Source: Solimonas variicoloris DSM 15731 (GTDB lineage Bacteria > Pseudomonadota > Gammaproteobacteria > Nevskiales > Nevskiaceae). Taken from it: a DNA stretch of 64,000 nt. The translations under genes were made by a program, and so were the position numbers. The stretch is taken from NCBI RefSeq assembly GCF_000382285.1, contig NZ_KB907928.1:124001-188000 (forward strand). The letters are read 5' to 3'. Each line of letters starts with the position of its first letter. Positions within the stretch are counted from its first letter, which is position 1. Below, one piece after another: positions 1 to 8,993 of this stretch. The notes under the pieces were generated by a model that was not told the origin of the DNA, searched no databases, and worked only from the letters and a program-made list of their open reading frames with translations.

Positions 1-90
1 AAGAAATAAGAACGCCGGCGTTCCCGCTTGCCTACAGTGACGGCCATCCGGAGCAAGGCCTCCGCCCCAACCACGAGCCGGGAACCGACC

Positions 91-795
91 ATGCAGCACA
101 GTGAACAGACCATCGCGCGCTACGACATCTACGCGCGCATCCACAAGGCCATCCGCGCGATGATGAGCGAGACGCTGACGGCGGTCGGGCGCTGCGACTG
201 GCTCGATCGCGATGAATGCGCGCAGACGCTGGCACAGCTTCGCGATCTCGCCGACTTCTGCTTCGCGCACCTGACGCACGAGAATCAGTTCCTGCATCCG
301 GCGATGGAAGCGCGTGCGCCGACGACGTCGATGGCGGTCGCGCACGAACACGTCGAGCACGAGACGGCGATCAAGCGCCTGCGCACGCAGGCCGCCGCCG
401 TCGAGATGCTGAACGGCGATGCGCGCCTGGCTGCCGGCGATGCGCTGTACCGCATGCTCGCCGCCTTCGTCGGCGAGAATTTCCTGCACATGCACGACGA
501 GGAGACGCGCCACAACGCCGTGCTGTGGGCGACCCATAGCGACGCGGAGATCGCCGGCATCGAACAGGCGCTGGTCCGTTCGCTGGCCCCGGGAGAGAAC
601 CAGCAGTCGATGCGCTGGATGATTCCGTCGCTGACGCATCACGAGCGCGTCGCGCTGTTCGCCGGCATGCGCGAGCATGCGCCGGCGCCGGTGTTCGAAG
701 GCACGCTGGCGATGGCGCGCGGTCTGCTGCCGGCCGCCGACTGGAACAAGCTCGATGCGGCGCTGCAGCTCGGCGTGCAGGCTAACGCCGCCTGA
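91..795 (+). CDS. hemerythrin-like (HHE) domain protein
   Basis: A 234-residue, mostly helical protein with the spaced His/Glu pattern of hemerythrin HHE cation-binding proteins: H18, the cluster HLTHE at 60-64, H85/H87/H90, and HMHDEE at 133-138. Such proteins bind a di-iron centre and are linked to oxygen, NO or iron handling, so iron binding is a family expectation and not shown here. The C-terminal 70 residues after the four-helix core are an extension of unknown role. I chose the ATG at 91 because homologous sequence begins there; an in-frame start at 28 would add an unsupported Ser/Thr-rich leader. It converges on the minus-strand gene that ends at 828. Confidence 0.8.
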   Translation: MQHSEQTIARYDIYARIHKAIRAMMSETLTAVGRCDWLDRDECAQTLAQLRDLADFCFAHLTHENQFLHPAMEARAPTTSMAVAHEHVEHETAIKRLRTQAAAVEMLNGDARLAAGDALYRMLAAFVGENFLHMHDEETRHNAVLWATHSDAEIAGIEQALVRSLAPGENQQSMRWMIPSLTHHERVALFAGMREHAPAPVFEGTLAMARGLLPAADWNKLDAALQLGVQANAA

Positions 796-827
796 GACGG
801 CGTCCACGCGACTGCGGCGAGATTTCC

Positions 828-2177
828 TCAGGCCACTTCGATGAGGCGCAGCGGCCGGCCGACCTGCAGGCGGAAGCGGCCGCGGCCGGTCTTCTCGATG
901 CGCAGGCAGTCGCTGCGCTCGGCCAGGCGCCGGGCGAGCAGCACGAGGCGCGCCTCGAGGTTGTCGGCGATTTCCGGCAGGCGCAGCGAGGGATCGAGGC
1001 GCAGCTCGCGATTGCTGAAATCGGCGCGCCCGTCCCGCTGCCAGCTGCCGAGCAGCTTCCAGATGATGGCGCCGGCAACGCCCTTGATCAGGTAGTCGTC
1101 GTCGAGGAACACGCTGTCGTCGCCGCGGTAGCGGCGTACCGTCAGCGGCGCGCCGGCGGACGCCGGCGCCGGTGCCGCGGCCAGGCCGCGTTCGTCGGCG
1201 ACCGCTTCGGCGTCGTCCTGCTGGGCCGCCCGCTGCGCCTGTTCGAGCGCGAGCCCGAGCTGCGCGGCGAGCGCCATCAGCGCGTCCTCGTCGTCGTAGC
1301 CGAAGCGACGCTGCTGCGGGCTCTCGGCGTAGAGCGCGCCGAGCACTTCGCCGCCGTGCACGATCGGCACCGCGAGCTGGCTCTCGGCGTCGGCGAGCCC
1401 GGGAAAGGCGATCTCGGTCGGCGCCGGCGGCAGGCCGCTGCCCTGCGCGGCGGCGCGCACGTAGCTGTACTCGGAAGTGGCGTAATTGATGCGGATCGGG
1501 ATGTTGTGCGCGGCGGCGACGCCGATCACGCCGTCGCCGAGCGCGATCTCCGCGCCGACGCCGGACTCGGCATAGCCGCGGCTGGCGATCGCGTAGAGCC
1601 GGCCGCGGCCGACGTCCAACATCAGCAGCAAGGCATGGCGGATGTCGAAGTGGCGCTCGAGCGCATCGAGGGCGGCGTCGAGCAGCGCCTCGAAGCCGCC
1701 GTTGCACGACGCGATCGCGGTCGACGCGGCGCGCAGCGCGGCAAGTGGCTTGCGGCCCGGGGGCCGAGGCAGCGGCGCCAGACCGGGCACGGCCTCGATC
1801 TCGCGCACGCGGTAGACGTCGGCGCCGCGCAGGCGGAACACCGCAGCCATGCTGCTGTGCGAGGCGATGCCGGCGAGTCGCGCCTTCATGCGCTCGAACA
1901 GCGGTCCCTCGGATTCGGTGCGCAGATAGTCCAGCGTCAGACGATAGCTGGCGCCGGTCTGCGAGTCGGTCGCGTAGAGCACGGCCTCGCGCCGGCACAG
2001 GACGTTCTCGCGGGTCTTGTTGAAGAACTGGAAGCTGAGCGCCAGATGCGCGGCGTCGACATACTCGGCGTGCGAGACGAGCGTGACGTTGGGCACGCCG
2101 TCGACCGAGATGGTGGCGATCGCGCAGGGAATCGCGCTGTCGAGGCATTCGCGGACGGCGTCGAGATCGGGCTTCAC
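828..2177 (-). CDS. PNPOx-like / GAF / C-terminal winged-helix-like multidomain protein
   Basis: A 449-residue cytosolic protein. Residues 1-130 resemble the pyridoxamine 5'-phosphate oxidase split-barrel family, 155-320 a GAF sensor domain, and 345-449 a conserved C-terminal domain ending in a GRGRFRL stretch that looks like the wing of a winged helix. A Pro/Ala-rich linker lies at about 333-344. The GTG start at 2177 overlaps the stop of the upstream PNPOx-like gene (GTGA), which implies coupled translation. The layout suggests a flavin- or redox-linked sensor, but no ligand or output is established. The open frame continues upstream of 2177 only as a shadow of the neighbouring gene. Confidence 0.72.
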   Translation of the reverse strand: MKPDLDAVRECLDSAIPCAIATISVDGVPNVTLVSHAEYVDAAHLALSFQFFNKTRENVLCRREAVLYATDSQTGASYRLTLDYLRTESEGPLFERMKARLAGIASHSSMAAVFRLRGADVYRVREIEAVPGLAPLPRPPGRKPLAALRAASTAIASCNGGFEALLDAALDALERHFDIRHALLLMLDVGRGRLYAIASRGYAESGVGAEIALGDGVIGVAAAHNIPIRINYATSEYSYVRAAAQGSGLPPAPTEIAFPGLADAESQLAVPIVHGGEVLGALYAESPQQRRFGYDDEDALMALAAQLGLALEQAQRAAQQDDAEAVADERGLAAAPAPASAGAPLTVRRYRGDDSVFLDDDYLIKGVAGAIIWKLLGSWQRDGRADFSNRELRLDPSLRLPEIADNLEARLVLLARRLAERSDCLRIEKTGRGRFRLQVGRPLRLIEVA

Positions 2178-2683
2178 GGCGTCTGATCGGCAATGCGCTG
2201 GCCGGCCTGCGGCCCCGGCGTCTGTTCGAAAGCGGTGTGCGGAACGAATGCGATCGCAGCGAGCGGCGCCGGCGTGCCGCCGATGATGATTCGCACCAGC
2301 GGCCGGCTGAAGCCCATCGGCGCGATCATCGCCGCGAAGGTCTCGAAATGCCGTTCGGCGAGTGCCGCCGTCTCGGTCGGCGGCAGCGCGACGCGCACCG
2401 CATGGCCCTTGAGCTGCAGCGTCTGGTGCGTCTCGGGGGCATTGATGACGACCGCTAGGTCCGGATGGCTGTCGAGATCGCCCAGGAGTTGCGCGGCCTG
2501 TTCGGAGTGCACGACCAGCAGCAGCCCGCGGCGGTCGTCGGCGACGCGCACGCCGAGCGCGCGCGCCAGCGTCGGCCGCATCTGGCCGTCGCGGCTGGCG
2601 GCATAGATCGAGCGCGGCCCGGCGATGAACGCGGCCTGCTCGACCGTCAGTGTGGTGACAGGTTTGCCCATGCCGCGGATCAT
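2174..2683 (-). CDS. pyridoxamine 5'-phosphate oxidase-like FMN-binding protein
   Basis: A 169-residue single-domain protein with the split beta-barrel pattern of the PNPOx-like family: an N-terminal segment typical of flavin-binding barrels, and a QLKGHAVRV strand near the middle. Members bind FMN, F420 or haem and many have no assigned reaction, so no substrate is proposed. It is the first gene of a two-gene unit and shares 4 bp with the downstream PNPOx-GAF gene, which carries a related barrel; the two may act together or form heteromers (inference). A second in-frame ATG at 2671 is an alternative start, and neither has a strong ribosome binding site. Confidence 0.7.
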   Translation of the reverse strand: MIRGMGKPVTTLTVEQAAFIAGPRSIYAASRDGQMRPTLARALGVRVADDRRGLLLVVHSEQAAQLLGDLDSHPDLAVVINAPETHQTLQLKGHAVRVALPPTETAALAERHFETFAAMIAPMGFSRPLVRIIIGGTPAPLAAIAFVPHTAFEQTPGPQAGQRIADQTP

Positions 2684-2718
2684 AGCGGCGTCGGCGCGCC
2701 ACCGGCGTCATGACGGCC

Positions 2719-3057
2719 TTACAAATCCCTCACAAATGGCGGAGACCGGGTGCCGGATCTCGATCGCCAGCGTCGCCAGCCGCACCAGCCGCGCAGGCGC
2801 AGCTCGGCGCGGTCGAGGAAGCCGGCGAAGGTGCGCGCCTCGCCGGCGGCGATCAGCGAGCCCGGCCCGGGCGCCGGCATCAGGATCACGCCGACGGTGA
2901 TCCGCCCGCCGCCGCCCGCCAGCAGCAGCGGCCGCTGGCAGCGGTCACGGCGATGCTGCTGGCGGCGGGCGTGGTAGCGGGCAAAGCGTTCGCCGGGCGG
3001 CGCTTCGCGGAGGATCGTCCAGTGCTGCCTGATCCGCCCGCGCGCCAGACCGGTCAG
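2719..3057 (-). pseudogene. possible PGPGW-type transmembrane protein gene lacking a normal start
   Basis: Between the alcohol dehydrogenase and the PNPOx-like gene a minus-strand frame stays open for about 112 codons to a TAA at 2719. It reads a charged GERFARYHARR segment, then a hydrophobic stretch with MPAPGPG, then a LDRAELRLR amphipathic segment. This order resembles small PGPGW-family membrane proteins. There is no ATG, GTG or TTG before the motif; the CTG at 3055-3057 overlaps the dehydrogenase stop and is only a formal boundary. It may use a non-standard start, be translationally coupled, or be a decayed gene whose 5' end was lost. Recognition rests on motif memory. Confidence 0.35.
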
Positions 3058-4103
3058 GCGGCGAGCGTGGCGTTGTCGATGACGAAGCGGTACTTCACAT
3101 CGCTCTTGAGCATGCGTTCGTAGGCCTCGTTGATCCTGGCGATCGGAATCAGCTCGATGTCGGAGACGATGCCGTGTTCGGCGCAGAAATCCAGCATTTC
3201 CTGCGTTTCGCGAATGCCGCCGATCAGCGAGCCGCCGAGCTTGCGGCGCGAGAAGATCAGGTGCTGGAACTGCAGCGTCGGCGGCGTGTCCGGCACGCCG
3301 ACCAGCGCCATCTCGCCGTCGCGCTTGAGCAGCGCGAGGTAGGCGTTGATGTCATGCGGCGCCGAGACCGTGTCGAGGATGAAGTCGAAGCTCTTCACGT
3401 GCGCTTTCATCTGCGCCTTGTCCTTCGACACCACGACTTCGCTGGCGCCGAGGCGCTTGGCGTCCTCGGCCTTGCCGGGTGAGGTCGTGAACAGCACGAC
3501 GTGGGCGCCGAACGCGTGCGCGAACTTCACCGCCATGTGGCCGAGGCCGCCGAGACCGACGACGCCGACCTTCTGGCCGGGGCCGACCTTCCAGTGGCGC
3601 AGCGGCGAGTACGTGGTGATGCCGGCGCACAGCAGCGGCGCGGTGGCGGCAAGATCCAGCTTCGGCGAGATGTGCAGCGTGAAGGCCTCGTCGACGACGA
3701 TGTGGTTCGAATAGCCGCCGTAGGTCGGCGTCTGGCCGTCGCGCTCCAGCGCGTTGTAGGTGCCGGTGAAGCCGTTCTCGCAGTACTGTTCGAGGCCTTC
3801 GCCGCAGGCCGGGCAGGTCCGGCAGGAGTCGACCATGCAGCCGACGCCGGCGAGGTCGCCGACCTTGAAGCCCTGCACGTGCGCCCCGACCTCGACGACG
3901 CGGCCGACGATCTCGTGGCCCGGCACCATCGGAAAGAGGCCGTGGCCCCATTCGTCGCGCACCTGATGCAGGTCGGAATGGCAGACGCCGCAGTAGGCGA
4001 TCTCGATGCGCACGTCGTGCGGACCGGGCGTGCGGCGCTCGAAGCGGAATGGCCCGAGCGGGCTCTTGGCGGCGGGGGCGGCGTAACCGAGGGCGGCGGT
4101 CAT
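3054..4103 (-). CDS. zinc-dependent NAD(P) alcohol dehydrogenase (YahK/CAD-like)
   Basis: A 349-residue medium-chain dehydrogenase that interconverts alcohols and aldehydes with NAD(P)H. The catalytic zinc site is visible as CGVCHSDLH (C38) and GHE (H63), with a further Cys in the LLCAGITTY segment. The structural zinc loop is intact with Cys at 94, 97, 100 and 108. The nucleotide-binding Rossmann motif VGLGGLGHMA follows. Sequence and length fit the cinnamyl-alcohol-dehydrogenase/YahK subgroup, whose members are broad aldehyde reductases, so the physiological substrate is unknown. The ATG at 4103 is chosen because upstream in-frame codons are not family sequence. Confidence 0.88.
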   Translation of the reverse strand: MTAALGYAAPAAKSPLGPFRFERRTPGPHDVRIEIAYCGVCHSDLHQVRDEWGHGLFPMVPGHEIVGRVVEVGAHVQGFKVGDLAGVGCMVDSCRTCPACGEGLEQYCENGFTGTYNALERDGQTPTYGGYSNHIVVDEAFTLHISPKLDLAATAPLLCAGITTYSPLRHWKVGPGQKVGVVGLGGLGHMAVKFAHAFGAHVVLFTTSPGKAEDAKRLGASEVVVSKDKAQMKAHVKSFDFILDTVSAPHDINAYLALLKRDGEMALVGVPDTPPTLQFQHLIFSRRKLGGSLIGGIRETQEMLDFCAEHGIVSDIELIPIARINEAYERMLKSDVKYRFVIDNATLAA

Positions 4104-4229
4104 GGGAAGGCTCCTTGGGCGGAAGTCGGGAGGCCGCATCATGCCGCACGATGATGAACGCCGGGAAAATCGCGGCGGATCAGGCAAGGCCGGCCGTGGT
4201 TTGGGCAGGCCGGATGCGGGTGCCGGGCC

Positions 4230-5408
4230 CTACACGACTTCGCCGGCGGCGTGGCCGGAGGCCCAGGCCCACTGGAAGTTGTAGCCGCCGAGCCAGCCGG
4301 TGACGTCGACGACCTCGCCGACGAAGTACAGGTCCGGCACCTTGCGCGACGCCATCGTCGCCGACGACAGCTCGTGCGTGTCGACACCGCCGAGCGTGAC
4401 CTCGGCGGTGCGGTAGCCCTCGGTGCCGCTGGCGACGATCGGCCAGTCGTGCAGCCGGGCCGCCAGCTCCTTCAGCTCCTGCATCCGGAACTGTTTCAGC
4501 GGCCGGCTCGGCAGCCAGCGCTCGCAAAGCCGCTGCGCGAAGCGCGACGGCAGGATGCCGGCGAGCGCGGTGCGCAGTTCGGCGTTCGGATGCGTGTGCT
4601 GCTGCTCGCTCAGGTAGTCGAGCGCGTCGAGGTTCGGCAGCCAGTCGACGCGCAGTTCGTCCTTCGGCTGCCAGTACGAGGAGATCTGCAGGATCGCTGG
4701 CCCGGACAGGCCGCGATGCGTGAACAGCAGGCCGGCGCGAAAGGCCTGTCCGTTGGCGCGCGTCTCGACCGGCAGGGCGATGCCGGCCAGCGGCGCGAAA
4801 TCGTCGAGCGGCGCGCCCGACAGCGTCAGCGGCACCAGGCCCGCGCGTGTCGGCAATACCGTGTGCCCGAACTGGCGCGCGAGCTGGTAGCCGTAGCCGC
4901 TGGCGCCCAGGCTCGGGATCGACAGGCCGCCGCTGGCGACCACCAGCGAGCCGCAGCTCAGCTCGCCGAGCGCACTGGTGCGCAGGCGGAAGCCGTCCGC
5001 GCCGCGCTCGACCTGTTCGACGCTGCAGTTGACCGCGATCTGCACCGCCGCCGCCGCGCATTCGTCGAGCAGCAGGCGCACGATCTGCTTCGAGGACTCG
5101 TCGCAGAACAGCTGGCCGAGTTCCTTCTCATGCCAGGCGATGCCGTGCCGCTCGACCAGGCCGATGAAATGCGCCGGCGTGTAGCGGGCCAGCGCCGACT
5201 TGCAGAAGTGCGGATTGGCCGACAGATAGTTGCGGGCGCCGACTTCGAGATTGGTGAAATTGCAGCGCCCGCCGCCGGACATCAGGATCTTCTTGCCGAC
5301 GCGGTTGGCGTGCTCGATCACCAGCACCCGCCGGCCACGCTGGCCGGCGGTCGCCGCGCACATCAGGCCGGCGGCGCCGCCGCCGATGACGATGACGTCG
5401 TAGTGCAT
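4230..5408 (-). CDS. HI0933-family FAD-dependent oxidoreductase (BaiN/YhiN-like)
   Basis: A 392-residue flavoprotein. The N-terminal dinucleotide-binding motif VIGGGAAG (7-14) and the family signature SGGGRCNFTN about 35 residues later place it in the HI0933/YhiN/BaiN group. C-terminal sequence includes the GGVDTHELSSATM segment and a closing GGYNFQWAWASG motif typical of this family. Members bind FAD; the reaction in most bacteria is unassigned, although some gut homologues reduce bile-acid intermediates, and that should not be transferred here. It ends 126 bp upstream of the alcohol dehydrogenase start on the same strand, so co-transcription is possible. Confidence 0.85.
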   Translation of the reverse strand: MHYDVIVIGGGAAGLMCAATAGQRGRRVLVIEHANRVGKKILMSGGGRCNFTNLEVGARNYLSANPHFCKSALARYTPAHFIGLVERHGIAWHEKELGQLFCDESSKQIVRLLLDECAAAAVQIAVNCSVEQVERGADGFRLRTSALGELSCGSLVVASGGLSIPSLGASGYGYQLARQFGHTVLPTRAGLVPLTLSGAPLDDFAPLAGIALPVETRANGQAFRAGLLFTHRGLSGPAILQISSYWQPKDELRVDWLPNLDALDYLSEQQHTHPNAELRTALAGILPSRFAQRLCERWLPSRPLKQFRMQELKELAARLHDWPIVASGTEGYRTAEVTLGGVDTHELSSATMASRKVPDLYFVGEVVDVTGWLGGYNFQWAWASGHAAGEVV

Positions 5409-5459
5409 GGCTTCAGCGCGGCGCGGTGCGCGCGCGACGGCCGCGGCTCACGAAGCGCC

Positions 5460-7721
5460 CTAGTAGCGCTTGGTCTTGCCGCCGGGCTTGCCCTTGCCGC
5501 CGGCGAAGCCGCTCTTGAAGCCGCCGGGACCCTTGCGCGGTCCGGCCGGACGCGAGTCGCCGTCGGCGGCCCGCGACTTGAAGGGGCGCGGCCCCTCGCT
5601 GCGCGCGCCGAAGCTCTTCTTCTCGAAGCCGGGCTTGGCGTAGCTCTTCTTCGCGAACGGCTTGCTGTCGAGGCTCAGCGTGTCGGTGCTCTTCCTAGCG
5701 AAGGTCTTTTTCTCGAAGCCCGGCTTTTCGGCGCCCGGCTGCTCGAACGTCCTTCTGTCGCGGCCCTCGTCGTGGAAGGGCTTCTTCTCGAACGGCTTCT
5801 TGCCGAAGCCGCGGCTCTCGCCGGCCTCGAAGCGCGGCTTGGACGCCTTCTTGCCGGCAAACGGATGGCTGCCCGCCGCTTCGGCACCGCCTTCGGCCGC
5901 CGGCGCCTCGCTGGCGCGCGTGATCTGCAGCTGCCGACCGCAGACCCATGCCTTCTGCAGATCGCGGAAGATGTTGTTCGGCATGCCCTGCGGCAGGTCG
6001 ACGAGACTGTAATCGTCGAAGATCTCGACGCGGCCGATGTACTGGCTGTCGAGGCCGGCTTCGTTGGCGATGGCGCCGACGATGTTGCCGGGCTTGACCT
6101 GGTGCGCGTGACCGACCGCGATGCGGAAGGTCTCCATGCCTTCTTCGGGCGCGCCGCGCGGCGGCCGCGCCGGGCGGCGTTCGCGCACCTCGCGCTCCGG
6201 GCGCTCGGAACGCGGCGCGCGTTCGCCGTGCCCGGCCGTTTCCGCCGCCTCGGCTTCGGGACGGCGGAAGGCGGCGGGCGCGTAGTCCTCGCGCGCCGGC
6301 CGTGCCGTGTCGCGGCGGCGGGTGTCGTGCGCGAAAGGATTCACGTCGGCACGCGCGGCGGCCTCGCGATGCGGCGCCGGCTTGTCGCCGGCCGGTGCGC
6401 TGAGCAGCAGCGGCGTGTCGCCCTGCAGCAGGCGGCCGAGCGCGGCGGCGATGTCGAGCGCCGGTACGCCGTGCTCCTGTTCGTACTCGGCGACCAGCTG
6501 ACGGAACGGTTCCAGGCCACCGGCGCCGAGTGCCTCGCCGATGCGTTCCTTGAACTTGGCGAGGCGCTGCGCGTTGACGTCCTCGACGCTCGGCAGCTCC
6601 ATCGGCGTCACCGGCTGCTTCGAGGTGCGCTCGATCAGGCGCAGCAGATGACGTTCGCGCGGCGCGACGAACAGGATCGCCTCGCCCGAGCGTCCGGCGC
6701 GGCCGGTGCGGCCGATGCGGTGCACGTAGGATTCCGGATCGGTCGGAATGTCGTAGTTGACGACATGGCTGATGCGCTCGACGTCGATGCCGCGTGCGGC
6801 GATGTCGGTGGCGACGACGATGTCGATTTCGCCGCCCTTGAGCCTGGCGATCACCCGCTCGCGCGCCTTCTGCTCCATGTCGCCGTTCAGCGCCGCGGCG
6901 CTGAAGCCGCGCGCCGCCAGCTTGTCGGCGAGCTCGACGGTCTCGGCCTTGGTGCGCACGAAGATGATCATGCCGTCGAACGGCTCGGCTTCGAGGATGC
7001 GCGTCAGCGCGTCGAGCTTGTGCAGGCCGACCGCCAGCCAGTAACGCTGCCGCACGTTGGTCGCGGTCGTGGTCTTGGCGGCGATGCGCACCTCGACCGG
7101 CTCGTTCAGATAGGTCTGCGCGATGCGGCGGATCGGCGGCGGCATGGTCGCCGAGAACAGTGCGACCTGGCGCGAGTCCGGCGTCGCCTGCAGGATCGCC
7201 TCGATGTCTTCGACGAAGCCCATCTTCAGCATCTCGTCGGCCTCGTCGAGCACGAGGTAGCGGACCTGCGAGAGGTCCAGCGTGCCGCGCTTGAGATGGT
7301 CGAGCACGCGGCCCGGCGTGCCGACGACGACGTGCACGCCGCGGCGCAGCGCCGCGAGCTGCGGGCCATAGGCCTGGCCACCGTAGATCGGCAGCACATG
7401 GAAGCCCGGCAGGTTCGCCGCGTAGCGCTGGAAGGCTTCGGCGACCTGGATCGCCAGCTCGCGCGTCGGTGCCAGCACCAGGGCCTGCGGCGCGCGCTGG
7501 CCCCAGTCGAGGCGCGACAGGATCGGCAGCGCGAACGCCGCGGTCTTGCCGGTGCCGGTCTGCGCCATGCCGAGCACGTCATGGCCGTCGAGCAGATGCG
7601 GGATCGTCTGCGCCTGGATCGGCGAAGGCGTTTCGTAGCCGACCGCCTCCAGCGCGGCAACGACTTCGGGGGCGAGCGCCAGATCGCGGAACGTGAGCGG
7701 GGCGACGGCTTCGTCGGACAT
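5460..7721 (-). CDS. deaD: DEAD-box ATP-dependent RNA helicase, DeaD/CsdA type
   Basis: A 753-residue RNA helicase. Motifs appear in order: Q motif around residues 28-37, Walker A AQTGTGKT (53-60), PTREL, DEAD (159-162), SAT (190-192), ATDIAARGID and HRIGRTGRAGR. A DbpA-type RNA-binding domain follows at about 529-605, as in E. coli DeaD, which unwinds structured RNA in ribosome assembly and cold adaptation. The last 150 residues are basic and repetitive, with FEKK, FAKK and FGKK units, and are probably disordered and RNA-binding. A second in-frame ATG at 7727 gives two extra residues. Confidence 0.93.
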   Translation of the reverse strand: MSDEAVAPLTFRDLALAPEVVAALEAVGYETPSPIQAQTIPHLLDGHDVLGMAQTGTGKTAAFALPILSRLDWGQRAPQALVLAPTRELAIQVAEAFQRYAANLPGFHVLPIYGGQAYGPQLAALRRGVHVVVGTPGRVLDHLKRGTLDLSQVRYLVLDEADEMLKMGFVEDIEAILQATPDSRQVALFSATMPPPIRRIAQTYLNEPVEVRIAAKTTTATNVRQRYWLAVGLHKLDALTRILEAEPFDGMIIFVRTKAETVELADKLAARGFSAAALNGDMEQKARERVIARLKGGEIDIVVATDIAARGIDVERISHVVNYDIPTDPESYVHRIGRTGRAGRSGEAILFVAPRERHLLRLIERTSKQPVTPMELPSVEDVNAQRLAKFKERIGEALGAGGLEPFRQLVAEYEQEHGVPALDIAAALGRLLQGDTPLLLSAPAGDKPAPHREAAARADVNPFAHDTRRRDTARPAREDYAPAAFRRPEAEAAETAGHGERAPRSERPEREVRERRPARPPRGAPEEGMETFRIAVGHAHQVKPGNIVGAIANEAGLDSQYIGRVEIFDDYSLVDLPQGMPNNIFRDLQKAWVCGRQLQITRASEAPAAEGGAEAAGSHPFAGKKASKPRFEAGESRGFGKKPFEKKPFHDEGRDRRTFEQPGAEKPGFEKKTFARKSTDTLSLDSKPFAKKSYAKPGFEKKSFGARSEGPRPFKSRAADGDSRPAGPRKGPGGFKSGFAGGKGKPGGKTKRY

Positions 7722-7859
7722 CGGCATAACCTCGGTGGCCAGTGCTGCGGCCGGCTGACTGCGGCGGCGCGAAGTTGCGCCGATCCCGCGAAGGCGGCTA
7801 GGGCCCGCCAAAAGGGCGGCGATTCTACTCGCTTGCGGCCCGTAAAGCCCGTCCGGACC

Positions 7860-8582
7860 TCACCAGATCGTGCGCCCGGGCAACAATCCGCGCAATTCGG
7901 CTTCGCTCAGATCGCGCCACTGGCCGGTCTTGAGGGCGCCGAGGCGGACGTTGACGATGCGCACGCGCTGCAGGCGCCGGACCTTGCAGCCGAACACTTC
8001 GCACATGCGGCGGATCTGCCGGTTCAGCCCCTGCGTGAGCACGATGCGGAAGGTGTTGCCGGCGATCTTCTCGACGCGGCAGCGCTTGGTCGTCGCGTTC
8101 AGCTCCGGCAGATGCACGCCGCCGGCCATGCCGGCGATGAATTCCGGCGTCACCGGGCGGTCGATGGTGACCAGGTATTCCTTCTCGTGGTTGTTCTCGG
8201 AGCGCAGGATCTCGTTGACGATGTCGCCGTTGCTGGTCAGCAGGATCAGGCCGTCGGAGTCCTTGTCGAGGCGGCCGATCGGGAAGATGCGCTGCGGGTG
8301 GCCGATGAAATCGATGATGTTGCCGGCGACGTGGCGCTCGGTCGTGCAGGTGATGCCGACCGGCTTGTTCAGCGCGATGTAGACACGGCGCGTCGTGTGC
8401 TCGGCGCCGCGCACGCGGCCCTGCACCGGCCTGCCGTCGACGCGCACCTCGTCGGCCTCGCCGACCTGCTGGCCGAGCTCGACCGGCTTGCCGTTGATCG
8501 TCACGCGGCCGGCCGCGATCAGCGCGTCGGCCTCGCGCCGCGAGCACAGTCCGGTTTCGCTGATGTACTTGTTGAGGCGCAC
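7860..8582 (-). CDS. rluF: 23S rRNA pseudouridine synthase, RluF family
   Basis: A 240-residue RsuA/RluF-type pseudouridine synthase. An N-terminal S4 RNA-binding domain (about 1-55, beginning [18 protein letters not shown]) is followed by the catalytic domain with [18 protein letters not shown], where D106 is the expected catalytic aspartate, and the late GLNRQIRRM motif. RluF modifies U2604 of 23S rRNA in E. coli. I place the start at GTG 8582 because conserved sequence begins there. The same frame remains open upstream into the remnant of a DUF72 gene, which would give a false fusion. Confidence 0.85.
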   Translation of the reverse strand: MRLNKYISETGLCSRREADALIAAGRVTINGKPVELGQQVGEADEVRVDGRPVQGRVRGAEHTTRRVYIALNKPVGITCTTERHVAGNIIDFIGHPQRIFPIGRLDKDSDGLILLTSNGDIVNEILRSENNHEKEYLVTIDRPVTPEFIAGMAGGVHLPELNATTKRCRVEKIAGNTFRIVLTQGLNRQIRRMCEVFGCKVRRLQRVRIVNVRLGALKTGQWRDLSEAELRGLLPGRTIW

Positions 8583-8614
8583 GCTGCCGGCCGCATGAAG
8601 AACCGGCGCGCATG

Positions 8615-8993
8615 CTAAGTCGCAATCCGGCGGCCCGCCAGCCGGCGTGCGCTCGGCGGCAGCTGCCAGAGGAAGGGGCCGAGCTTCTCGCGCAGATTGA
8701 AGCCCCCCCGACGCGAGAAAGTTCGCGAGCGCCTGCCGGCCGTCGCGCAGGCGCGGCCGATGGCTGATGAAGCGGCTGCCCTCGACCGCGAACACGAAGC
8801 CCGGCGGCGTCTGCGCGGACCGACCGGCGTAGTACGCGGGCCGCTGCAGCGAATGGAACGAGCCGTTCAGTTCGATGCCGCCGAACTGCCGCGACGCGTA
8901 TGCGAGCTCCTCGGCCTGCGGCAGCGCCGCCGGGTAGAAGACGCCGCGCCAGGGCGGGTAGCGCCAGCCCGAAATGCCGATGATGATCTTCAT
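8615..8993 (-). pseudogene. truncated, frameshifted DUF72 (YecE-like) remnant
   Basis: From the ATG at 8993 the frame reads a DUF72 N-terminus ([21 protein letters not shown], then a NGSFHSLQ-type segment) for about 95 residues. It then hits a run of seven G residues (complement of C 8703-8709). Reading on in the same frame loses homology; shifting one base restores the family continuation [16 protein letters not shown], followed by a TAG at 8615. Intact DUF72 proteins are roughly 240-290 residues, so about two-thirds is missing as well as the frameshift. The remnant directly abuts rluF, which suggests that a deletion joined the two. Confidence 0.75.

Noticed and set aside
4251-8618. Very long plus-strand open frame of over 1400 codons
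   Set aside because: It is antisense to the flavoprotein, DeaD and rluF genes, rich in Arg/Ala/Leu/Gln and without any domain. It comes from the codon bias of the real genes.
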